DNA of 64,000 nucleotides from Streptomyces sp. CB00316. GTDB lineage: Bacteria > Actinomycetota > Actinomycetes > Streptomycetales > Streptomycetaceae. Of this stretch, positions 41,770 through 49,677 are shown in pieces (within the stretch, counting starts at the first letter, position 1; the number at the start of each line of letters is the position of its first letter). The position numbers and the translations under genes are program-made. The stretch is from NCBI RefSeq assembly GCF_001905595.1, contig NZ_LIXI01000002.1, forward strand, positions 248,001 through 312,000. Reading direction: 5' to 3'. The notes beneath the pieces were generated by a model. The model was not told where the DNA came from and searched no databases. It saw only the letters and a list, made by a program, of their open reading frames with translations.

Positions 41770-42663
41770 ATGTCGAACACCAATGCAGCCCAATCACCGG
41801 TGTCGGTCATCGGACTGGGGCTGATGGGCCAGGCATTGGCCGCCGCATTCCTCAAGGCGGGTCACGCCACCACCGTGTGGAACCGCACGGCCTCCAAGGC
41901 CGATGAGCTCGTCGCCTCGGGCGCCACCCTCGCCGGCTCGGTCGAGAGCGCCGTCAAGGCGAGCCCGCTGGTGATCGTCTGCGTCTCGGACTACGCCGCC
42001 GTGCACGAGCTGCTCGACCCGCTGGAGGAGGCCCTCAAGGGCCGGGTCCTGGTGAACCTCACCACGGGCACCTCGACGCAGGCCCGCGAGACGGCCGAGT
42101 GGGCGGCACGACGCGACGGCCTGTACCTCGACGGCGCGATCATGGCCATCCCGCCGGACATCGCCACGGACTCCGCCGTCCTTCTCTACAGCGGCCCGAA
42201 GGCCGTCTTCGAGCAGCACGAGGCGACGCTGCGGAAGCTGGGCCCGGCGGGCACCATCTACCTCGACGAGGACCACGGCCTGTCGGCGCTGTACGACATG
42301 TCGCTGCTCGGCATCATGTGGGGCATCCTCAACGGCTTCCTGCACGGCGCCGCCCTGCTCGGCACCGCCAAGGTGAAGGCCACCACCTTCGCCCCGCTGG
42401 CCAACACGATGATCAACGTGGTCACCGAGTACGTGACCGCCTACGCGCCCCAGATCGACGACGGCTCCTACCCGGCCGACGACGCCACCATGACCGTCCA
42501 CCAGGAGGCCATGGAGCACCTCGCCGAGGAGAGCGAGACCCTCGGCATCAACTCCGAGCTGCCCCGCTTCCTCAAGGCGCTGGCCGACCGCTCGGTGGCC
42601 GACGGCCACGCCGGCAGCAGCTACGCCGCGCTGATCGAGCAGTTCCGCAAGCCCTCCGCCTGA
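41770..42663 (+). CDS. NADPH-dependent imine reductase
   Basis: 297 residues of the 6-phosphogluconate-dehydrogenase-like superfamily. The N-terminal Rossmann domain has VIGLGLMGQALA and VWNRTASKADEL (an NADPH-preferring Arg/Thr pattern). The C-terminal helical dimerisation domain begins around residue 165 and matches imine reductases rather than hydroxyisobutyrate dehydrogenases: the usual catalytic Lys is absent, and Asp176 in ALYDMSLLGIMWG sits at the position that is Asp in (R)-type imine reductases. Inferred role: reduction of the cyclic C=N bond formed after transamination and cyclisation, giving a piperidine. GACGGGAG lies 5 nt before ATG 41770. A strong hairpin follows the gene. Confidence 0.88.
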   Translation: MSNTNAAQSPVSVIGLGLMGQALAAAFLKAGHATTVWNRTASKADELVASGATLAGSVESAVKASPLVIVCVSDYAAVHELLDPLEEALKGRVLVNLTTGTSTQARETAEWAARRDGLYLDGAIMAIPPDIATDSAVLLYSGPKAVFEQHEATLRKLGPAGTIYLDEDHGLSALYDMSLLGIMWGILNGFLHGAALLGTAKVKATTFAPLANTMINVVTEYVTAYAPQIDDGSYPADDATMTVHQEAMEHLAEESETLGINSELPRFLKALADRSVADGHAGSSYAALIEQFRKPSA

Positions 42664-42685
42664 GGCTTTTGGCGAGATCTCATTC

Positions 42686-42716
42686 CGGGGCACGGCCGAT
42701 TCTCGGCCGTGCCCCG
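42686..42716. terminator. Perfect 14-bp stem terminator
   Basis: Arms 42686-42699 and 42703-42716 pair perfectly around a 3-nt loop, 22 bp after the imine reductase stop codon. This isolates that gene as a monocistronic unit. Confidence 0.85.
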
Positions 42717-42791
42717 TTCCGCGTTCCCGCTGGAACGGGAGGGACGGGAACAGGAATCTCACATTTCCCTCCCCACGGAGGCTCTCTCCGA

Positions 42792-42806
42792 TCACCGGTC
42801 CGGTGA
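42792..42806. promoter_or_regulatory. Short inverted repeat upstream of the amine oxidase gene
   Basis: TCACCGG-T-CCGGTGA is a perfect 15-bp inverted repeat 126 bp before the amine oxidase start, in the 268-bp intergenic region. It could be an operator; no regulator is linked to it. Confidence 0.35.
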
Positions 42807-42931
42807 CCAAACCTGGACCGCGGGAATTACCCACATGTGACTGAAAATCGACGCCCCTCGGCTACGTTGAGCCCGCGCTTTCCGGACACGGCATTGCCTT
42901 GCCCGAGCCCGGCGAAACACCGAGGAGAAAC

Positions 42932-44452
42932 ATGAGCACACCCACGGACCGCGGTCCGATATCCACCACCGTGAACGCGGCCGAAACCGGTCGTGGCAAA
43001 ACGCGCCCGACCCGGCGCACCCTGCTGAAGGTGGCCGGAGCCGCCACACTCGCCTCCGCGGCGAGCGTCTCCGTGGCACATGCGACGCCGAAGGGCGCCC
43101 GGCGCGATTTCGACGTCATCATCGTGGGAGCCGGCCTGGCCGGCGTCACCGCCGCCCGTGAGCTGCGGAAGAAGGGCAAGCGCGTCCTCCTGCTGGAGGC
43201 GCGCGACCGCATCGGCGGCCGGACCTGGACGGACACCTGGCGCGGCAGCCAGATCGAGCGCGGCGGCACCTGGGTCGACCAGCTGCAGCCGCACATCTGG
43301 CGGGAGCTGGTCCGCTACCGAATACCGATCGTCGCCGACTCCGGCGTGGAGCGGGCCATCCTCCCGACCCTCACCGGCTTCCAGGAGTACGACCCGGTCG
43401 AGGCGTACACGCGCCAGAGCGAGCTCTTCACCCCCTTCTTCGACGGGTCCCGGGACCACTTCCCCAGCCCGTACGAGCCCTTCGCCCGCGAGGACCTGGT
43501 GAAGCCGCTCGACCGCTTCTCCCTGCGGGACCGGCTCGACCAGCTCGACTACGCGCCGGAGGACGAGATCCGGCTCACCAGCACCACCTCGCTCTACGGC
43601 GGGTCCAGCACCCGCGGGGCGTTCACCCACCTCTCGCAGTGGTGGGCGCTCTCCGGCTGGAACTTCGACGGCTTCCACGGAGTGAACACCTACCGTCCGC
43701 AGCACGGCACGATCGCCCTGCTCCGGGCCATCCTCAAGGACGCGGCACCCACGCTGCGCCTCAACTCCCCGGTCGACTCGGTCGTCCAGAGCAAGGGCCG
43801 CGTCCAGGTCACCACCCGCTCGGGCGAGCGGTTCTCCGCGCCCGAGGTCATCATGGCCGTCCCGGTCAACGTGTGGAAGACCATCCAGTTCAGCCCGCCC
43901 CTGCCCAAGGCCCACAAGGCGGCCTCCACCTCGGGCATCGGCGTACCGCACGAGAAGAAGCTCTGGCTCGACCTGAAGCGCCCCGCGGACACGTTCGTCG
44001 CGGAGGCACCGGAGGGCTACCCGATCTGCATCATGGGCCGCCTCAACGAAGGCGACCACGTCGTCGCCTTCAGCGTGAAGGACACCTTCGACGTCAACCA
44101 GCACCACCAGGTCGAGAACGCCGTCAGCCAGATCGTCCCCGACGCCGAGCTGCTCGGCTACACCGCGACCGACTGGCACGCCGACGAGTTCGCCCTCGGC
44201 GTCGGCGCGTTCCGCCAGCCCTTCCAGCTGACGCGGCTCCACCGCGAGATCCAGCAGCCGCACGGGAACGTGAAGTTCGCCGGCGCCGACATCGCCGACG
44301 GCTGGAGCGGCTACATGGACGGGGCCGTGGAGTCGGGGCTGCGCATCGCCGGCTCGCCCACCCTGACCGGCCCGCTGCCCGCCGCGGTCGCCAACTCCCT
44401 CGGCGCGCCCCCGGTCGACCGCCGGGCCTACCGCCCTCTCCGGGGGCTCTGA
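42932..44452 (+). CDS. Tat-exported flavin amine oxidase
   Basis: 506 residues from ATG 42932 (GAGGAG 4 nt upstream). The N-terminus is a twin-arginine signal: TRRTLLK, then a hydrophobic Ala-rich stretch ending near AHA. The mature part has the FAD motif VGAGLAGVTAARELR, LEARDRIGGRTW, RGGTWVD and the C-terminal flavin motif WSGYMDGAVESG of monoamine oxidases. These enzymes oxidise amines to imines/aldehydes with O2, releasing H2O2. In this cluster it may oxidise the piperidine nitrogen or the adjacent carbon, outside the cytoplasm after folding and export. An alternative is detoxification of the product. Confidence 0.88.
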   Translation: MSTPTDRGPISTTVNAAETGRGKTRPTRRTLLKVAGAATLASAASVSVAHATPKGARRDFDVIIVGAGLAGVTAARELRKKGKRVLLLEARDRIGGRTWTDTWRGSQIERGGTWVDQLQPHIWRELVRYRIPIVADSGVERAILPTLTGFQEYDPVEAYTRQSELFTPFFDGSRDHFPSPYEPFAREDLVKPLDRFSLRDRLDQLDYAPEDEIRLTSTTSLYGGSSTRGAFTHLSQWWALSGWNFDGFHGVNTYRPQHGTIALLRAILKDAAPTLRLNSPVDSVVQSKGRVQVTTRSGERFSAPEVIMAVPVNVWKTIQFSPPLPKAHKAASTSGIGVPHEKKLWLDLKRPADTFVAEAPEGYPICIMGRLNEGDHVVAFSVKDTFDVNQHHQVENAVSQIVPDAELLGYTATDWHADEFALGVGAFRQPFQLTRLHREIQQPHGNVKFAGADIADGWSGYMDGAVESGLRIAGSPTLTGPLPAAVANSLGAPPVDRRAYRPLRGL

Positions 44453-44458
44453 CCCGGC

Positions 44459-44488
44459 CCCGGGGCCGTCCGCGAGGGCGGCCCCGGG
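44459..44488. terminator. GNRA-loop hairpin after the amine oxidase gene
   Basis: Thirteen-nt arms (44459-44471 and 44476-44488) pair with one G.U wobble around the tetraloop GCGA. It starts 7 bp after the amine oxidase stop codon and lies 71 bp before the P450 gene. Confidence 0.75.
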
Positions 44489-44559
44489 TGCCAGGGGTCT
44501 GGCAATCCCGCGCGGCCCCGCCCGCCCATTCCGTACGACGAAGGTGAAGACGCAGGATC

Positions 44560-45747
44560 ATGACCATCATCTCGGACGCCACAGCGCAGGACCCGACCGA
44601 GGAGCTGTTCTCCTGGTTCCGCACGAAGCTCGACACCACTCCGGTGTACCGGGACGAGGAGAAGGGCTGGCAGGTCTTCGGCTACGACGACATCGCCCGG
44701 ATCCTGGCCGACACCACCACCTTCTCCTCCGACACCGCCCGCTCCTTCAACCCCCCGCAGCCCGACCTCGACTTCTTCGACATGGGCAACCTGGTCACCA
44801 CCGACCCGCCCCGCCACCGCCAGCTGCGCTCGCTGATCAACTCGGGGTTCACGCCCCGCGCCGTGGCCGGGCTGACCCCGATGATCGAACGGATCACCCA
44901 CACGCTGCTCGACGCCGTCGACGGCGCGGACCGGTTCGACCTGATCGACTCGGTGGCGTACGCGCTGCCGATCACCGTCATATGCGAGCTGCTCGGGCTG
45001 CCGATGGAGGACGAGCCGCTCTTCCGCGTCTGGGGCGAGGCCCTCGGCACAGTGGACGCCGCCACCGTGCCGCCGGACCAGCTGCGAGACGAAGTGGCCC
45101 CCGCCGTACGGGACATGAACGCCTACCTGATGGACCAGGTGCGCCGCAGGCGCAAGCAGCCCACCGACGACGTGATCAGCAAGCTCGCCAACGCGGAGGT
45201 CGACGGCAGGCATCTGGAGGACGGCGAGATCGTCGGTATCACCGGCCTGACCATGTTCGCCGGCCACGCGACCACCATGGCGCTGATCGCCAACGCGGTG
45301 CTGCTCTTCGACCGCCACCCGGAAGCGGGCGCCGCCGTGCGCGCCGACCGCTCCCTGCTGCGCAACGCCGCCGAGGAGGTGCTGCGCCTGCGCCCGCCGT
45401 TCCCGCGGCTGGCCCGGGTCGTCACGGCCGACACCGAGATCGGCGGCCACGCGATCGCCGCCGGCGAGCTGGTGACGCCGTGGATCGGCGCGGGGAACCG
45501 GGACGCCTCCCGCTTCCCCGACCCCGACCGGTTCGACATCCACCGCCACACCGGCAGCAGCCTGGTCTTCGGCCAGGGCATCCACTTCTGCCTCGGCGCC
45601 CCGCTGGCCCGCCTGGAGGGCCGGATCGCGCTGGACATCCTGATGGACCGCTACGCGGACATCGCGGTGGACGCCAACGAGCCGGTGGAGTTCGAGAACC
45701 CGTGGCAGCTGATCACGCCGAAGCGGCTACCCGTACGCGTGTCCTGA
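44560..45747 (+). CDS. Cytochrome P450
   Basis: A 395-residue soluble bacterial class I P450. The I-helix oxygen-binding motif is AGHATT, and the haem-binding loop is FGQGIHFCLGAPLARLE with axial Cys344. The K-helix is EEVLRLRPPFPRLARV, where the usual ExxR is present as EVLR. The substrate is unknown; given the context, it probably hydroxylates or epoxidises the alkaloid. No ferredoxin or ferredoxin reductase gene is linked. Its last 21 bp overlap the 3' end of the convergent SARP gene. The ribosome-binding site before ATG 44560 is weak. Confidence 0.93.
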   Translation: MTIISDATAQDPTEELFSWFRTKLDTTPVYRDEEKGWQVFGYDDIARILADTTTFSSDTARSFNPPQPDLDFFDMGNLVTTDPPRHRQLRSLINSGFTPRAVAGLTPMIERITHTLLDAVDGADRFDLIDSVAYALPITVICELLGLPMEDEPLFRVWGEALGTVDAATVPPDQLRDEVAPAVRDMNAYLMDQVRRRRKQPTDDVISKLANAEVDGRHLEDGEIVGITGLTMFAGHATTMALIANAVLLFDRHPEAGAAVRADRSLLRNAAEEVLRLRPPFPRLARVVTADTEIGGHAIAAGELVTPWIGAGNRDASRFPDPDRFDIHRHTGSSLVFGQGIHFCLGAPLARLEGRIALDILMDRYADIAVDANEPVEFENPWQLITPKRLPVRVS

Positions 45748-48159
45748 CAGCCGCGGGGTGCACTCCGGGGCGGCGGCCGGCAGGCCACCGCCGCCGGAGC
45801 ATCTCTCGTAGCGCAGGGACGCCGACCCGGACGCCAGGATCCGGCGCAACTGGTGGCGCCGGGCGTCCGGTTCCCGGCCCCCGCTCTCCAGAAGGGCCTC
45901 CAGGAGCCCGCCGACGGAGTTCTTCACCCCGCCCTCGGTCGTGGACATCAGGAACTCCAGCAGCCGGTCGATGGCGGCGTCGGAGATCGGCTCCAGGGTG
46001 ATGGTGAGACGGTTCAGACTGCCCTCGCCCCACTCCGGCCGCCTCTTGAGCAGCTCCGGCCCGGCGGTGACGATCACGAAGAGGGGCAAGCCCGCCTGGG
46101 AGGCCGTCAGGTTCTCGACGAAGTCCACCAACGCCTGATCGGCCCAGTGCAGGTCCTCGAAGACCAGCACGAGCGGCGTGCTCGCCGCCACCGCCCCCAG
46201 GAACTCCCGGGATGCCGTGAGCATTTCGTCCGGCGGAGCCTGTGCCGCGGCCGGGTCGACGAGCGGGGCCAGGCAGGACAGCATCCAGTGGCAGTCCTCC
46301 TCCGGCGCCTTCAACCGCCTTACGGTGGAGGTGAGTTTGGCCGTCATCGTCTCGACCATGTCCCCCTGGAGGATTCCGCAGCAGGCCAGCAGGAGGTCGT
46401 GCAGGGCCTCCAGGGGATGCGCGCCGCCGCCGGGCCGGACCCGCCCCACCACCAGCCGTACCGCGTCCGCGTTGGCCGCGACCCGCCGCTCGAACTCCAT
46501 GACGAACCGCGTCTTGCCGACGCCCGGCTCACCCAGCACGGTGATCAGGTGCGGCGTCGCCTGGTGCCGGCTGCGCTGGAGAAGCCCGCGCAGCACGTCC
46601 AGGTCGTACTCGCGGTCGATCACCGGTACGGCGTGCAGGGCGGTGTACTCCTGGCGGAACCCGCCGACCGTCCACCCGGAGGACGGGGTGCCGTGCTGGT
46701 AGGTGATGGCGAATCCGGTCGACCGGCGCGTGTTGTCGCAGACCCGTATCTCGCCGGCCCGGGTGTCGGAGAGCAGGGTGTGGCACTCGTCCAGCAACGC
46801 CCCGTTGACCGTCGGCGGCAGGCCGCTGCGGTCCGGCTGGTAGCGCACGAGCGCCTCGCCCGTGGCCACCGCGACCTGCACGGACACCCCTCGGGTGCGG
46901 CCGCCGTCCGGCTCCCCGGGGTCGGCGATCCGGGTCAGCTGGTCCCGGATGGTCAGCGCGGCGTGCACGGCCCGCTCCGCGTCGTCGTCGCCGGCCTCGG
47001 GGACACCGAACAGCACCAGGGAGATCGGCCCGATGGACGCCGCGACCGTACCTCCGAGGCATTCGACCTCGCCCCGGATGGTCGCGGCCACCTGCTCCAC
47101 CGCCTCGTCCATCCGCTGGGGGTCGACGCCCGCCGCGTCGGGCATCAGCTGGACCCGGGCGATCAGGACGCTGACCTCCTTGCGCTCGGCGACCATGGTC
47201 CGTGGCACCGGCCGGGAGGCCGGTTCGTCGTCCACCCGCTCGGGCCGCGTCTGAGGCCCCACGCGGCACTCCGCCTCCGGCGGCGGTCCCGAGGCGATCT
47301 CGGCGGGCGGCGGCGCGGCGGGCCCGGCCGCCGCCCGAGCGGGTTCCGGAGGAGCGCACGTCATCCGCACCTCTATCTGTTCGCGGATGCCGACGGGTAT
47401 CAGCGCCGGGTCGTGCGTCAGGACCGCCTGCTGCAGTGCCTGCAGGGCGTGCCCGGGTTCGAGACCGAGCCGCTCGGCCATGGCGGCGCGCGCACCGGCG
47501 TAGACGTCGAGCGCGTCCGTCTGTCGCCCGGACCGGTACAGCGCGAGCATGAGCTGGCCCAGCAGCCGCTCCCGCAGCACCTCCGTGGCGACCGTCTTCT
47601 CCAGCTCGGCCAGGACGCGGTGGTGGTGGCCGCATGCCAGCTCCGCTTCGAAGAAGTCCTCCAGGGCGTCGAGCCGCGCGTTCTGCACGGAGGCCAGCTC
47701 GGGCCAGTCGATACCGGTCTCGACCAGGTCGGCCAGGACCGGCCCCCGCCACAGGGCCAGCGCCTCACGCAGCAGGACGGCCGCGGCCCGGGGCGCTCCC
47801 GCCGCCAGCTCCGCGTGCCCGCACTGGGCCAGCCGCCGGAAGTGGTACAGGTCGATCTGGTCGGGCTCGGCACAGAGCATGTAGCCGGGCGCCTGGCTCC
47901 GAAGCCTCACACCCGTGAACTCCCCGTCGCCCAGCGGCAGGGCTCTGCGCAGCCGCCACACGGAGTTCTGGAGGATCTTGCGCGCCGACTGCGGCGCCCG
48001 GCCGGCCGGCCACAGCGCGTCGATCAGCTGGCTGCTGGCCACCACCCGGTTGGCGTGCATCATCAGGAACCCCAGGGTGGCGCGCTGCCGCGTTCCTCCC
48101 AGTCCCACGGGCACGCCCCCTCCATCCACTTCCAGCGGGCCCAGCATCCGGAACAGCAT
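45727..48159 (-). CDS. Large SARP regulator with cyclase-like and AAA ATPase domains
   Basis: 810 residues. An OmpR-type winged helix (about 1-90) and a bacterial transcriptional activation domain (about 100-250) define a Streptomyces antibiotic regulatory protein. Then comes a class III nucleotide-cyclase-like domain (about 323-500) that begins ERKEVSVLIARV; the metal-binding Asp of the usual FADL motif is missing, so it is probably not catalytic. An AAA/STAND ATPase follows, with Walker A GEPGVGKT (543-550) and Walker B LVLVFEDLHWAD. The TPR region of full-length relatives is absent. ATG 48159 is chosen because GGGGG lies 6 nt upstream; ATG 48165 has no spacing. No TTA codon was found. It is the likely activator of the cluster. 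Confidence 0.88.
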   Translation of the reverse strand: MLFRMLGPLEVDGGGVPVGLGGTRQRATLGFLMMHANRVVASSQLIDALWPAGRAPQSARKILQNSVWRLRRALPLGDGEFTGVRLRSQAPGYMLCAEPDQIDLYHFRRLAQCGHAELAAGAPRAAAVLLREALALWRGPVLADLVETGIDWPELASVQNARLDALEDFFEAELACGHHHRVLAELEKTVATEVLRERLLGQLMLALYRSGRQTDALDVYAGARAAMAERLGLEPGHALQALQQAVLTHDPALIPVGIREQIEVRMTCAPPEPARAAAGPAAPPPAEIASGPPPEAECRVGPQTRPERVDDEPASRPVPRTMVAERKEVSVLIARVQLMPDAAGVDPQRMDEAVEQVAATIRGEVECLGGTVAASIGPISLVLFGVPEAGDDDAERAVHAALTIRDQLTRIADPGEPDGGRTRGVSVQVAVATGEALVRYQPDRSGLPPTVNGALLDECHTLLSDTRAGEIRVCDNTRRSTGFAITYQHGTPSSGWTVGGFRQEYTALHAVPVIDREYDLDVLRGLLQRSRHQATPHLITVLGEPGVGKTRFVMEFERRVAANADAVRLVVGRVRPGGGAHPLEALHDLLLACCGILQGDMVETMTAKLTSTVRRLKAPEEDCHWMLSCLAPLVDPAAAQAPPDEMLTASREFLGAVAASTPLVLVFEDLHWADQALVDFVENLTASQAGLPLFVIVTAGPELLKRRPEWGEGSLNRLTITLEPISDAAIDRLLEFLMSTTEGGVKNSVGGLLEALLESGGREPDARRHQLRRILASGSASLRYERCSGGGGLPAAAPECTPRLSGHAYG

Positions 48160-48346
48160 GTACATCCCCCGTAATTCGACGTCGGTTTGCGGATCGTCGG
48201 GAACCGCGGAATTCGACCGGCGGGCTCGCCGAGAACAAGCCCCGTTTCCGAACACAAGACGTTCACTCGGCGGATTCGGGATGTCCGGGTGGTGTTGTAT
48301 TCCGTTACCCCCGGATACCGTGACGGGTGAACGCCGAGCTGGGTGA

Positions 48347-49147
48347 TCAGCCGCGGGTGGCCGTGACGCTGCCGCGGATCAGGTCGGCGAGTTCCTCGAC
48401 CCGGCTGCCCAGGTAGAAGTGGCCGCCCTCGAACACCCGCAGGCGGAAATCGCCCGAGGTGTGCCCCTGCCACGCCTCGACCTCCCGGACGGGTGCCTCC
48501 GGGTCGCCGTCGGCCGCGAGGGCCAGCACCGGACAGGACAGCGGCCTCCCCGGCGTCCCCCGGTAGGTGGCCAGGGCCCCGTAGTCGCCACGCAGCGCGG
48601 GCAGGACCAGCTCCCGCAGTTCGGGGTCGTCGAGGAAGGCGGCGTCGGTTCCGCCGAGCGCCCGCACCCTCGCGACCAGGGCCGCGTCGTCCCCTACCCA
48701 GCCCCAGCCCGGCTCGGGCGCGCTCGGGGCCCGCCGGGCGGACACGATGAGCAGGTCGGGGCCGCCGCCAGGGGTACGGGAGAGCCGTGCGGCCACCTCG
48801 TACGCCAGGGACGCGCCCATGCTGTGCCCGAGCAGCACCCGGGGCCGGTCTCCGGAGCCGCCCAGCACCCCGGCGATCAGATCGGCCAGCCGGTGCAGGT
48901 CCGCCACGGCCGGCTCCCGGTAGCGGTCCTGGCGGCCCGGGTACTGGACGGCCAGGACGTCCGCGTCATCGGCGAGCTCCACGGCCAGCCCTCGCCAGTA
49001 CGCGGCGGAGCCGCCGGCGTGCGGAAAACAGACCAGTTCGAACGGCGCACCGGCCCTCGCGGCCCCCCGTGTATCGGTGCCGAATTTCCGGAACCAGAGA
49101 TTCCGTTCGCTACTTGCCACTTTCGGACCGCCCTGACGAATCGTCAT
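48347..49147 (-). CDS. Type II (editing) thioesterase
   Basis: A 266-residue alpha/beta hydrolase of the GrsT/TEII family. The N-terminus LVCFPHAGGSAAYWRGLA, the nucleophile elbow LLGHSMGASLAYEVA, AADGDPEAPV and the catalytic His in FEGGHFYLG are all present. These stand-alone enzymes clear misprimed or stalled acyl groups from PKS carrier domains. Because the PKS has no terminal thioesterase, this is the only thioesterase in the cluster. ATG 49147 is given; GTG 49120 (VASSERNLW) is an alternative start. It is transcribed toward the SARP gene, 187 bp away, and may share its transcript. Confidence 0.92.
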   Translation of the reverse strand: MTIRQGGPKVASSERNLWFRKFGTDTRGAARAGAPFELVCFPHAGGSAAYWRGLAVELADDADVLAVQYPGRQDRYREPAVADLHRLADLIAGVLGGSGDRPRVLLGHSMGASLAYEVAARLSRTPGGGPDLLIVSARRAPSAPEPGWGWVGDDAALVARVRALGGTDAAFLDDPELRELVLPALRGDYGALATYRGTPGRPLSCPVLALAADGDPEAPVREVEAWQGHTSGDFRLRVFEGGHFYLGSRVEELADLIRGSVTATRG

Positions 49148-49677
49148 GCTTCGATGCCCCGCATGCAGACTTTGGAAAGCAACCGCGCACCTCTCACATC
49201 ACTGTCGAGTGGGCGCGCGGATCCACGCAACCAAGAAAGGGTGCAGACTGAGCCAATGGCCGGTATTGACCAGCATCACGGCCAAAAACGCATGCTTGCC
49301 ATCGCATTGTTGACCACTATGTTTCGGCCGCCGTGCGCGTGCGGCCGGACACCGGTCACCTCGGCCGATCCGGAGCGACAGCGGTGAACAGGGGCCCGTC
49401 GCGGGGAGTCCGTCAGCCGATGAAGGATTCCGGCCAACTCCTGTCGGCCGCGGGGACAACGCCCGCCGCCGAGCAGTGGACGCGCCGGTGTCCGATACGT
49501 GTCACCAGCCACCACTTCTCGGCCAGGGGCCGCGCCCCGCCCGCGGCAGCACAGCACGACGCAGCCGGCCCCACGACTGAACTCGCCGTGGGACCGGCTG
49601 CGAAAGCGGGCGGACGTCCTCGTTCCGGGCGGCTGCCTCACCGGCTTCCGGGCGGCTGCCTCACCGGCTCGGGCCGG
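49148..49677. other. 530-bp gap at the right edge of the cluster, no gene called
   Basis: No convincing gene is seen. The first part (49150-49330) is AT-richer and should hold the thioesterase promoter; it includes TCGAGTG at 49205-49211. A 43-codon frame from ATG 49256 has no ribosome-binding site. The distal part is GC-rich and ends in a tandem repeat next to the DUF5063 stop codon. Confidence 0.5.
49623..49668. repeat. Two tandem copies of a 23-bp repeat
   Basis: Two identical 23-bp units (49623-49645 and 49646-49668) lie directly downstream of the DUF5063 stop codon. They resemble a slippage product or a scar at the junction between cluster and core. Confidence 0.85.

Noticed and set aside
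45853..48174. A 773-codon plus-strand frame opposite the SARP gene
   Set aside because: The minus-strand frame contains the SARP, cyclase-like and AAA motifs; this one is its shadow.
49256..49387. A 43-codon frame (MAGIDQHHGQKRML...) in the gap right of the thioesterase
   Set aside because: No ribosome-binding site and no known family. It may be chance in an AT-richer promoter region; a ribosome profile would be needed to support it.
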